Of a stretch of DNA of 5,845 nucleotides, positions 1 through 5,845 are shown piece after piece. The DNA comes from Fodinibacter sp045807225. Lineage in GTDB: Bacteria; Actinomycetota; Actinomycetes; Actinomycetales; Dermatophilaceae. The stretch covers positions 1-5,845 of the forward strand of contig JBJMHU010000225.1 of the NCBI GenBank assembly GCA_045807225.1, read 5' to 3'. The stretch's first letter is position 1; each line of letters begins with the position of its first letter. The notes below the pieces were generated by a model. It was not told where the DNA came from, did no database searches, and saw nothing but the letters and a program-made list of their open reading frames with translations. The position numbers and the translations under genes are program-made.

Positions 1-1058
1 CGGGCACCTGCAAGGACGTCCCGCTGATGATGGCCAACCCGCACGTGCTCATCGAGGGTGTGGCGATCAGCTCGTTCGCCATCGGCTGCGAGCACGCCTT
101 CATCTACCTGCGCGGCGAGGTCGTCCACGTCTACCGCAGGCTGATGCGCGCCGTCGAGGAGGCTCGCGCGGCGGGCTACCTCGGCGACGACGTGGGCGGC
201 AAGGGCGTCAAGCTCGAGATCACCGTGCACGCCGGCGCGGGCGCCTACATCTGTGGTGAGGAGACGGCGCTGCTCGACTCGCTCGAGGGCCGTCGCGGCC
301 AGCCGCGCCTCAAGCCACCGTTCCCCGGCGCCGCGGGTCTCTACGCCCGACCGACGTCGGTCAACAACGTCGAGTCCATCGCCTCGGTGCCCGGGATCAT
401 CCTCGAGGGCTCCGACTGGTTCAAGGGCATGGGCACCGAGAAGTCCACGGGCTTCGGGATCTTCAGCCTCTCCGGCCACGTCACCAACCCCGGCCAGTTC
501 GAGGCCCCGCTCGGCATCACGATGCGCGAGCTGCTCGACATGGCCGGCGGCATGCGCGACCCCGACAAGGCCCTGAAGTTCTGGACCCCCGGCGGCAGCT
601 CGACCCCGCTGTTCACCGACCAGCACCTCGACGTGCCGCTCGACTTCGAGTCGGTCGGTGCCGCCGGCTCGATGCTCGGCACCCGCGCGCTGCAGGTGTT
701 CGACGAGACGGTCTGCGTCGTGCGCGCCGTCGACCGCTGGACCGACTTCTACAGGCACGAGTCCTGCGGCAAGTGCACCCCGTGCCGGGAGGGCACCTGG
801 TGGCTCAAGCAGATCCTCGGCCGGCTCGAGCAGGGCGAGGGCAGCGAGGCCGACCTCGACAAGCTGCTCGACATCTGCGACAACATCCTCGGCCGCAGCT
901 TCTGCGCCCTGGGCGACGGCGCCACCAGCCCCATCACCAGCTCGATCCAGTACTTCCGCGACGAGTACGTCGCACACCTCACGCACGGCGGCTGCCCGTT
1001 CGACCCGAAGGCGTCGACGCTGTTCGCCAAGGACGACAAGGACAGCGTGCCCGCATGA
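1..1058 (+). CDS. nuoF: NADH-quinone oxidoreductase subunit F (NuoF), 5'-truncated by window edge
   Basis: NuoF is the NADH-oxidising flavoprotein of complex I: it binds NADH and FMN in the cytoplasmic peripheral arm and feeds electrons to a 4Fe-4S cluster (N3). The reading frame is open from the first full codon at 3-5 and 351 residues are visible. The family is usually about 430-450 residues, so roughly the first 90 are missing, including the glycine-rich FMN-binding motif expected there. Visible residues 1-8 read GTCKDVPL, a conserved NuoF stretch. The nucleotide-site motif GAGAYICGEETALL is present, with Tyr at codon 246 and the Glu pair at codons 258 and 261. The segment GQPRLKPPFP follows. 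The N3 ligands are ESCGKCTPC, with Cys codons at 765, 774 and 783, and a fourth Cys in SFCALGDGA at codon 903. The C-terminus is ordinary for the family. The stop TGA (1056-1058) overlaps the nuoG ATG. NuoF-like subunits also occur in some NAD-linked hydrogenases and formate dehydrogenases, but the nuoG-H-I-J context settles the identity. Confidence 0.98.
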   Translation, partial: GTCKDVPLMMANPHVLIEGVAISSFAIGCEHAFIYLRGEVVHVYRRLMRAVEEARAAGYLGDDVGGKGVKLEITVHAGAGAYICGEETALLDSLEGRRGQPRLKPPFPGAAGLYARPTSVNNVESIASVPGIILEGSDWFKGMGTEKSTGFGIFSLSGHVTNPGQFEAPLGITMRELLDMAGGMRDPDKALKFWTPGGSSTPLFTDQHLDVPLDFESVGAAGSMLGTRALQVFDETVCVVRAVDRWTDFYRHESCGKCTPCREGTWWLKQILGRLEQGEGSEADLDKLLDICDNILGRSFCALGDGATSPITSSIQYFRDEYVAHLTHGGCPFDPKASTLFAKDDKDSVPA

Positions 1059-3547
1059 CGACCGCGCCCGAGACGACCAAGCCCGCCGCCCCTGCTGCGG
1101 CCGACCTGGTCACCCTGACGATCGACGACCGGGAGGTGTCGGTCGCCAAGGGAACCCTGATCATCCGGGCCGCCGAAGAGGCCGGCATCGAGATCCCCCG
1201 GTTCTGCGACCACCCGCTCCTCGACCCGGTCGGCGCCTGCCGCCAGTGCCTCGTCGAGGTGTGGATGCCGGGTCGCCCCGGTCCCGACGGCACGCCCGGC
1301 GAGCCCACCCAGATGCAGGGCCCTCCCGGCCGGATGAAGCCGCAGGCCTCGTGCACCATGACGGTGGCTCCGGGCATGGTGGTCAAGACCCAGTACTCGT
1401 CCGAGGGTGCCGACAAGGCGCAGCAGGGCGTCATGGAGCTGCTGCTCATCAACCACCCGCTCGACTGCCCGGTGTGCGACAAGGGCGGCGAGTGCCCGCT
1501 GCAGAACCAGGCGATGAGCCACGGCCGCTCCACGTCGCGCTTCGAGGACGTCAAGCGCACCTACCCCAAGCCGATCAACATCTCCGCGCAGGTGCTGCTC
1601 GACCGCGAGCGCTGCGTGCTGTGCGCCCGGTGCACGCGCTTCTCGGAGCAGATCGCCGGCGACCCGTTCATCGCGCTCGTCGAGCGCGGGGCGCTGCAGC
1701 AGGTCGGCATCTACGAGGACCAGCCGTTCGAGAGCTACTTCTCGGGCAACACCGTGCAGATCTGCCCGGTGGGGGCCCTCACCGGCTCGGCCTACCGCTT
1801 CCGCTCCCGCCCGTTCGACCTGGTGTCGACCCCGAGCGTGTGCGAGCACTGCGCCAGCGGCTGCGCCATGCGCACCGACCACCGCCGCGGCACCGTGCTG
1901 CGCCGGATGGCGCAGAACGACCCGGCGGTGAACGAGGAGTGGAACTGCGACAAGGGCCGCTGGGCCTTCGCCTACACCTCGGTCGGCGACCGCCTCGAGC
2001 TGCCGATGGTGCGCGGCGCCGACGGTCAGCTCCAGGTGGCGTCGTGGCGGCAGGCCCTCGAGGCCGCCGCGGCCGGCCTGCGCGCCGCCAGTGCCACCGG
2101 TGTGCTCGTGGGTGGCCGGGTCAGCACCGAGGACGCCTACGCCTACGCCAAGTTCGCCCGCACGGTGCTGGGCACCAACGACGTCGACTTCCGGGCCCGG
2201 CCGCACTCCGCCGAGGAGGCCGACTTCCTCGCCTCCACCGTCGTGGCCACCGGCCCCGAGGGTGGCGCGGTCACCTACGCCGACCTCGAGACCGCCGGCA
2301 CCGTACTCCTCGTAGGGCTCGAGCCCGAGGACGAGAGCCCGATCGTGTTCCTGCGCCTGCGCAAGGCGTTCCGCAAGCACCGCACCGCCGTGTATGCCGT
2401 GGCCCCGGTCGCGACCCGCGGACTGGCGACGGTGGGCGGCACGCTCATCCCCACCGCGCCGGGCACCGAGCCCGAGGTGCTGGGTGCCCTCGCCGAGGGC
2501 TCCGGCACCGACGTCGTCGCGGCCGCCGGGCAGGGCCTGCGCGACAACGCCGTGGTGCTCGTCGGCGAGCGGCTCGCAACCGTCCCGGGTGCGCTGACCG
2601 CCGTGGTCGCCCTGGCCGAGGCCACCGGAGCCCGGCTCGCCTGGGTTCCCCGTCGCGCCGGTGAGCGCGGCGCGCTCGAGGCCGGTGCGCTCCCGACGCT
2701 GCTGCCCGGTGGGCGTCCGCTGGCGGATGCCGCGGCGCGCGCCGAGGTCGCCTCGGCCTGGGGCGTGGAGGCGCTGGCCGACACCGCGGGTCGCGACACG
2801 GCCGGCATCGTCGCGGCAGCGGCATCCGGCGACATCGACGCGCTCGTCGTCGGTGGCGTCGACCCGCTCGACCTGGGGGTCGCCGGCGCCGTCGACGCCT
2901 TGTCCCGCCCGTTCGTGGTGTCGCTCGAGATCCGCCCGTCGGCGGTCACCGCCGTGGCCGACGTCGTGCTGCCGGTCGCGGCGCACGCCGAGAAGGCCGG
3001 CACCTTCGTCGACTGGGAGGGCCGGGTCCGCAGCTTCGAGGCGGCCATCGACTCCTCGCAGGTCAGCGACTACCGGGCCCTGGACATGCTCGCCGACGAG
3101 ATGGGCGAGTTCCTGAGCACCCGCACGGTGCGCGAGGTGCGCGCCGAGATGGCGGCCCTGGGCCCGTGGCAGGGTGCTCGCGCGGCGGCCCCGGCCGTCG
3201 AGGCCGGTGACGTGCCGAGCGTCGAGGAGGGCACCCTCGTGCTCGCCACCTGGCGCCACCTGCTCGACCGCGGGTCGCTGCAGGACGGCGAGCCCTTCCT
3301 CGCCGGCACCGCCCCCGCGCCGGTCGCGCGGGTGTCGGCCGCCACGGCATCCGGCCTGGGGGTGGTCGACGGCGACTCGCTGACCGTGCGGGTCGGCGGC
3401 ACCACCGTCACCGCCCCGGTGCTGGTGTCCGAGATGGCCGACCACGTCGTGTGGCTGCCGACCAACTCCGTGGGCAGCGACCTGCGGGCGGCCCTCGCCG
3501 GGACGCCGGGAGCCCTCGTCTCCGTCACGAAGGAGGATCAGGCATGA
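1055..3547 (+). CDS. nuoG: NADH-quinone oxidoreductase subunit G (NuoG)
   Basis: NuoG is the large iron-sulfur subunit of the complex I peripheral arm and relays electrons from NuoF toward NuoI. It is 830 residues long. An N-terminal ferredoxin-like domain (about 17-112) carries 2Fe-2S ligands C51, C62, C65 and C100 (N1b). The N5 site is H134, C138, C141 and C147, in the typical HPxDCPxCDKGGECxLQ context. N4 is C187, C190, C193 and C237. A fourth site, C263-x2-C-x3-C-x27-C298, matches off-pathway cluster N7. Residues from about 300 onward form the molybdopterin-oxidoreductase-like domain, with a conserved GTFVDWEGRVRSFEAA segment at 649-664, and a C-terminal beta-rich domain at about 727-828. 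No Cys occurs after 298, and no metal-binding Cys is expected in this degenerate domain of NuoG. The start at 1055 was chosen because ATGA couples it to nuoF and the fold begins soon after. The upstream site is weak (AAGGA at 1038-1042, 12 bases away), so coupling probably drives initiation. The Ala/Pro-rich first 16 residues are probably a flexible tail. Confidence 0.98.
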   Translation: MTTAPETTKPAAPAAADLVTLTIDDREVSVAKGTLIIRAAEEAGIEIPRFCDHPLLDPVGACRQCLVEVWMPGRPGPDGTPGEPTQMQGPPGRMKPQASCTMTVAPGMVVKTQYSSEGADKAQQGVMELLLINHPLDCPVCDKGGECPLQNQAMSHGRSTSRFEDVKRTYPKPINISAQVLLDRERCVLCARCTRFSEQIAGDPFIALVERGALQQVGIYEDQPFESYFSGNTVQICPVGALTGSAYRFRSRPFDLVSTPSVCEHCASGCAMRTDHRRGTVLRRMAQNDPAVNEEWNCDKGRWAFAYTSVGDRLELPMVRGADGQLQVASWRQALEAAAAGLRAASATGVLVGGRVSTEDAYAYAKFARTVLGTNDVDFRARPHSAEEADFLASTVVATGPEGGAVTYADLETAGTVLLVGLEPEDESPIVFLRLRKAFRKHRTAVYAVAPVATRGLATVGGTLIPTAPGTEPEVLGALAEGSGTDVVAAAGQGLRDNAVVLVGERLATVPGALTAVVALAEATGARLAWVPRRAGERGALEAGALPTLLPGGRPLADAAARAEVASAWGVEALADTAGRDTAGIVAAAASGDIDALVVGGVDPLDLGVAGAVDALSRPFVVSLEIRPSAVTAVADVVLPVAAHAEKAGTFVDWEGRVRSFEAAIDSSQVSDYRALDMLADEMGEFLSTRTVREVRAEMAALGPWQGARAAAPAVEAGDVPSVEEGTLVLATWRHLLDRGSLQDGEPFLAGTAPAPVARVSAATASGLGVVDGDSLTVRVGGTTVTAPVLVSEMADHVVWLPTNSVGSDLRAALAGTPGALVSVTKEDQA
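3530..3536 (+). promoter_or_regulatory. Ribosome binding site of nuoH
   Basis: AAGGAGG lies 7 bases before the ATG at 3544, inside the last codons of nuoG. It is a near-perfect match to the 16S anti-Shine-Dalgarno sequence and supports 3544 as the start. An in-frame ATG further upstream at 3451 lies deep within nuoG and would add about 31 residues with no NuoH similarity. Confidence 0.85.
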
Positions 3548-4923
3548 GCGCTCTGCTGGCCCTGCCGCTGGCCGTCTCGACCGCCACCGGCAACACCGAC
3601 AACCCGGTCGCCGACTTCAGCGACACCCCGTTGTGGCTGAGCCTGGTCAAGGCGCTGATCATCTTCGTCTACCTGCTGATCTCGACGCTGCTCGTCATCT
3701 GGTTCGAGCGCCGCATCATCGGCCGCATGCAGCAGCGCCCCGGCCCCAACCGCAACGGCCCCTTCGGCCTGCTGCAGACCCTGGCCGACGGCATGAAGTC
3801 GATGCTCAAGGAGGACGTGCGGCCCAAGGCCGCCGACGTGTTCGTCTTCACCCTGGCCCCGCTCATCACGGCCACCATGTGCTTCGTCTCGTTCTCGATC
3901 ATCCCGCTGGCCGGTGAGGTCTCGATGTTCGGGCACACCACGCCGTTCCAGCTCACCGACACCTCGGTGGCGGTGCTGCTCGTGCTCGCCGTGGCCGGCA
4001 TCGGCATCTACGGCGTCGTGCTCGCCGGCTGGTCCTCCGGCTCCACCTACCCGCTGATGGGTGGCCTGCGCAGCTCGGCCCAGATGATCAGCTACGAGAT
4101 CGCGATGGGCCTGTCACTGGTCGCCGTGTTCCTCTACGCCGGCTCGATGTCGACCTCGCAGATCGTCGCGGCGCAGTCGAGCCTGTGGTTCGTCATCCCG
4201 GCGTTCTTCAGCTTCTTCGTCTACGTCATCACCATGGTCGGCGAGACCAACCGGCTGCCCTTCGACCTCGCCGAGGGCGAGGGCGAGCTCACCGGCGGCT
4301 TCCACACCGAGTACGGCTCGATGCGCTTCGCGATGTTCTTCCTCGGCGAGTACATCAACATGTTCACGGTCGCCGCGCTGGCCACCACGATGTTCCTCGG
4401 CGGCTGGCAGGCGCCTCCGGGCATCGCGGCCATCAACGGCGGCATGTTCAACGACGGCTACTGGGGCCTGCTCTGGTTCACCGCCAAGCTGTGGATGTTC
4501 ATGTTCGTGTTCGTCTGGCTGCGCGGCTCGCTGCCGCGGGTGCGCTACGACCAGTTCATGCGCTTCGGCTGGAAGTTCCTCATCCCGGCCACCTTGACCT
4601 GGGTCGTGCTCGTGGCGTTCTTCCGGGCCGGCCAGAACGGCTGGCTCGGCGGCACCGTCGACTTCGCCGGCCGCTCGTTCCCGGTGATCTCGCTGTTCCT
4701 CGTCGGCGTGATCGCAGTGCTGGCCCTGGTCTTCGGCTGGATGTGGGACCGGCGCGCCGAGGCCAAGGACGCCTCGTCGCACCCCGGGGTGCCCGAGGAG
4801 ATCGACCCGTTCGCCGGGGGCTACCCCGTGCCGCCACTGCCCGGTCAGCGCCTGCGCGAGCCCTCGCTCGACGCACCGGCGCTGGCCTCGGGCAGCGAGA
4901 CCAAGGAGGCCGTTCGTGGCTGA
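3544..4923 (+). CDS. nuoH: NADH-quinone oxidoreductase subunit H (NuoH)
   Basis: NuoH is the integral membrane subunit that joins the peripheral and membrane arms and forms much of the quinone-binding chamber. It has 459 residues. About 30 residues precede the first membrane segment, and I count roughly nine hydrophobic segments: about 33-52, 99-122, 140-162, 180-200, 213-233, 264-287, 306-326, 345-361 and 379-400. Signature cytoplasmic loops are present. The first is ERRIIGRMQQRPGPNRNG (55-72), followed by an LADGMKSMLKED stretch. The second is the acidic loop after TM5, from GETNRLPFD (233-241) through E244, E246 and E248 to GFHTEYGSM (252-260). The third is RGSLPRVRYDQFMRFGWK (327-344). 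A charged, Pro-rich tail (about 402-459) with GGYPVPPLPGQ at 425-435 extends beyond the family core and resembles tails in actinobacterial NuoH. The start overlaps the nuoG stop as ATGA and has a strong ribosome binding site. The 3' end overlaps nuoI by 8 bases. The only Cys is C113, in a membrane segment. Confidence 0.98.
   Translation: MSALLALPLAVSTATGNTDNPVADFSDTPLWLSLVKALIIFVYLLISTLLVIWFERRIIGRMQQRPGPNRNGPFGLLQTLADGMKSMLKEDVRPKAADVFVFTLAPLITATMCFVSFSIIPLAGEVSMFGHTTPFQLTDTSVAVLLVLAVAGIGIYGVVLAGWSSGSTYPLMGGLRSSAQMISYEIAMGLSLVAVFLYAGSMSTSQIVAAQSSLWFVIPAFFSFFVYVITMVGETNRLPFDLAEGEGELTGGFHTEYGSMRFAMFFLGEYINMFTVAALATTMFLGGWQAPPGIAAINGGMFNDGYWGLLWFTAKLWMFMFVFVWLRGSLPRVRYDQFMRFGWKFLIPATLTWVVLVAFFRAGQNGWLGGTVDFAGRSFPVISLFLVGVIAVLALVFGWMWDRRAEAKDASSHPGVPEEIDPFAGGYPVPPLPGQRLREPSLDAPALASGSETKEAVRG
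4903..4909 (+). promoter_or_regulatory. Ribosome binding site of nuoI
   Basis: AAGGAGG lies 6 bases before the GTG at 4916, within the final codons of nuoH. It decides for the GTG start, since the nearest in-frame ATG (4997, the Met in FATMFRK) would remove the conserved N-terminal helix of NuoI. Confidence 0.85.
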
Positions 4924-5494
4924 CGAGCAGAAGAAGTCCGGCTTCTTCTCCGACCTGTTCGCCCCCGTCGGTGGTTTCGGGGTCACCTTCGCCACGATGT
5001 TCCGCAAGGTGGCCACCGAGGAGTACCCCGAGGAGAAGCGCCCCACCCAGCCGCGCTTCCACGGTCGCCACCAGCTCAACCGGCACCCCGACGGCCTCGA
5101 GAAGTGCGTCGGCTGCGAGCTGTGCGCGTGGGCCTGCCCGGCCGACGCGATCCTCGTCGAGGGCGCCAACAACGACGACACCGAGGGCGGTGCCGGCCGG
5201 TTCAGCCCCGGTGAACGCTACGGCCGCGTCTACCAGATCAACTACCTGCGCTGCATCCTGTGCGGCCTGTGCATCGAGGCGTGCCCGACCCGGGCGCTCA
5301 CGATGACCAACGAGTACGAGCTGGCGGACAACAACCGCGCGGACCTCATCTACGAGAAGTCCGACCTGCTCGCGCCGCTGCTGCCCGGCATGGAGCAGCC
5401 GCCGCACGCGATGCAGCTCGGCGACGACGAGAGCGACTACTACACGGGGTCGTTCACGCCGCGCACCCGGCGAGCCGACGAGAGCGAGGCCTGA
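4916..5494 (+). CDS. nuoI: NADH-quinone oxidoreductase subunit I (NuoI), 2x[4Fe-4S] ferredoxin-type
   Basis: NuoI is the 8-iron ferredoxin-like subunit of complex I. It holds clusters N6a and N6b and passes electrons from NuoG toward N2 on NuoB at the membrane interface. It has 192 residues with a GTG start. An N-terminal segment (about 9-31, FFSDLFAPVGGFGVTFATMFRK) looks amphipathic and fits the membrane-surface helix of this family. Two C-x2-C-x2-C-x3-CP motifs follow: C64, C67, C70, C74 and C113, C116, C119, C123. These eight are the only cysteines in the protein. Between them is an acidic, Gly-rich linker (EGANNDDTEGGAGRFSPGE) and the conserved RYGRVYQINYLRC. The C-terminal part (ELADNNRADLIYEKSDLLAPLL, about 135-156) resembles actinobacterial NuoI, and the last 35 or so residues are polar and probably flexible. 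The gene overlaps nuoH by 8 bases, which suggests coupled translation. Family identity is certain from motifs and position. Confidence 0.98.
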   Translation: MADEQKKSGFFSDLFAPVGGFGVTFATMFRKVATEEYPEEKRPTQPRFHGRHQLNRHPDGLEKCVGCELCAWACPADAILVEGANNDDTEGGAGRFSPGERYGRVYQINYLRCILCGLCIEACPTRALTMTNEYELADNNRADLIYEKSDLLAPLLPGMEQPPHAMQLGDDESDYYTGSFTPRTRRADESEA

Positions 5495-5495
5495 C

Positions 5496-5845
5496 GTGGT
5501 CATCTTCTGGGTCCTCGCCCCGATCATGGTCCTCGCCGCGCTCGGCATCCTGTTCGTGCGCAAGGCGGTGCACGCCGCCCTGCTGCTCGCCGTCGTGATG
5601 ATCGGTCTGGCGGTGCTCTACCTCGTCCAGGACGCGCCGTTCCTGTTCTCGGTGCAGATCATCGTCTACACCGGCGCGATCTTGATGCTGTTCCTGTTCG
5701 TGCTGATGCTGGTCGGCGTCGACGCGTCCGACTCGGTCGTCGAGACGATCAAGGGCCAGCGGGTGATGGCGACCGTGGTCGGCCTGCTGTTCGGTGTGAT
5801 CGTCGTGCTCGGTCTCGGTCAGGTGTCGGTCGGCGCCGTCCAGGG
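5496..5845 (+). CDS. nuoJ: NADH-quinone oxidoreductase subunit J (NuoJ), 3'-truncated by window edge
   Basis: NuoJ is a small membrane subunit of complex I next to NuoH and NuoK, at the start of the proton-translocating arm. The frame is open from GTG at 5496 to the window end, giving 116 complete codons; the family is usually longer (about 165-280 residues), so the C-terminus is missing. Four hydrophobic segments are visible: about 2-20, 26-44, 51-74 and 90-109. The third contains VYTGAILMLFLFVLMLVGV (57-75), the most conserved NuoJ helix. Its Tyr58 corresponds to a conserved Tyr near the pi-bulge described in complex I structures. VRKAVHAALL (21-30) and ETIKGQR (83-89) are also family-typical. 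The start lies one base after the nuoI TGA and is preceded by a modest GAGG at 5486-5489, 6 bases upstream. No better in-frame start was seen upstream. Translation is probably coupled to nuoI. No Cys is present in the visible part. Confidence 0.95.
   Translation, partial: MVIFWVLAPIMVLAALGILFVRKAVHAALLLAVVMIGLAVLYLVQDAPFLFSVQIIVYTGAILMLFLFVLMLVGVDASDSVVETIKGQRVMATVVGLLFGVIVVLGLGQVSVGAVQ

Noticed and set aside
658..2664. A 668-codon + strand open frame in a shifted frame through nuoF and nuoG.
   Set aside because: The product is a low-complexity Arg/Ala/Pro/Ser-rich string with no domain. It overlaps two genes that have complete cofactor motifs in other frames.
749..3445. An 898-codon open frame on the minus strand, antisense to the nuoF 3' end and most of nuoG.
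   Set aside because: It runs opposite a well-supported gene. Its product is rich in Gly, Arg, Ala and His, with no recognisable domain, as expected when high-G+C codons are read antisense. Stop codons are rare there by composition alone.
1355..3547. Possible reading of NuoG as a catalytic molybdopterin enzyme such as a formate dehydrogenase alpha subunit.
   Set aside because: No Cys or selenocysteine is available as a metal ligand after residue 298, and the gene sits between nuoF and nuoH. The domain is the degenerate form normal for NuoG.
3544..3591. The hydrophobic start of NuoH (ALLALPLAVSTATG) resembling a cleavable signal peptide.
   Set aside because: There is no basic N-terminal region, and NuoH is a multi-spanning membrane protein inserted through its own helices. 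The stretch is short and followed by a polar segment before TM1.
4114..5306. Long open frames on both strands across the nuoH/nuoI junction (minus 4114-5181, plus 4185-5306), which could suggest a hidden gene.
   Set aside because: Both have compositions typical of out-of-frame high-G+C reading (Arg/His/Ala-rich or Glu/His/Gly-rich) and lie entirely over nuoH and nuoI, whose motifs are intact.
1..5845. Search for terminators, tRNA genes, insertion sequences, direct or inverted repeats and CRISPR-like arrays.
   Set aside because: The window is essentially all coding, with at most one base between genes. I saw no hairpin followed by a T-run, no repeat arrays and no transposase motifs by eye.

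Overview
This window is an internal slice of a nuo operon, which encodes the proton-pumping NADH:quinone oxidoreductase (respiratory complex I, NDH-1). In order on the + strand it holds the 3' part of nuoF, complete nuoG, complete nuoH, complete nuoI and the 5' part of nuoJ. The gene order F-G-H-I-J is the standard bacterial one. By inference nuoE lies just upstream of the window and nuoK-L-M-N downstream.

The organism looks like a high-G+C actinobacterium. Third codon positions are almost always G or C, and GTG is used as a start codon for nuoI and nuoJ. Several protein features also resemble actinobacterial complex I: the NuoH tail ending in a GGYPVPPLPGQ motif, the NuoI segments GRHQLNRHPDGLEKC and RFSPGERYGRVYQINYLRC, and the NuoJ segment with QDAPFLFSVQ. 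A member of the Micrococcales or Propionibacteriales (for example Intrasporangiaceae-like) would fit, but this was not tested by any search and the rank is uncertain.

Layout: nuoF (positions 1-1058, 5' end missing) overlaps nuoG (1055-3547) by ATGA. nuoG overlaps nuoH (3544-4923) by ATGA. nuoH overlaps nuoI (4916-5494) by 8 bases. nuoI is separated from nuoJ (5496 to the window edge) by a single base. No intergenic space is large enough for a promoter or terminator, so one polycistronic message with translational coupling is the simplest reading. The strongest ribosome binding sites (AAGGAGG) precede nuoH and nuoI.

How the genes work together: NuoF oxidises NADH through FMN and passes electrons to its 4Fe-4S cluster. 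NuoG carries them through a chain of clusters in the peripheral arm, and NuoI carries two 4Fe-4S clusters that lead toward the quinone site. NuoH is the membrane subunit that forms much of the quinone chamber and links the peripheral arm to the proton-pumping arm. NuoJ is a small membrane subunit next to it. All iron-sulfur ligands expected in the visible parts are present, so the enzyme appears intact.

I found no mobile element, RNA gene, CRISPR array or sign of an undescribed system. The very long alternative-frame and antisense open frames are by-products of high G+C coding sequence. The findings listed are minor points about an ordinary housekeeping locus.
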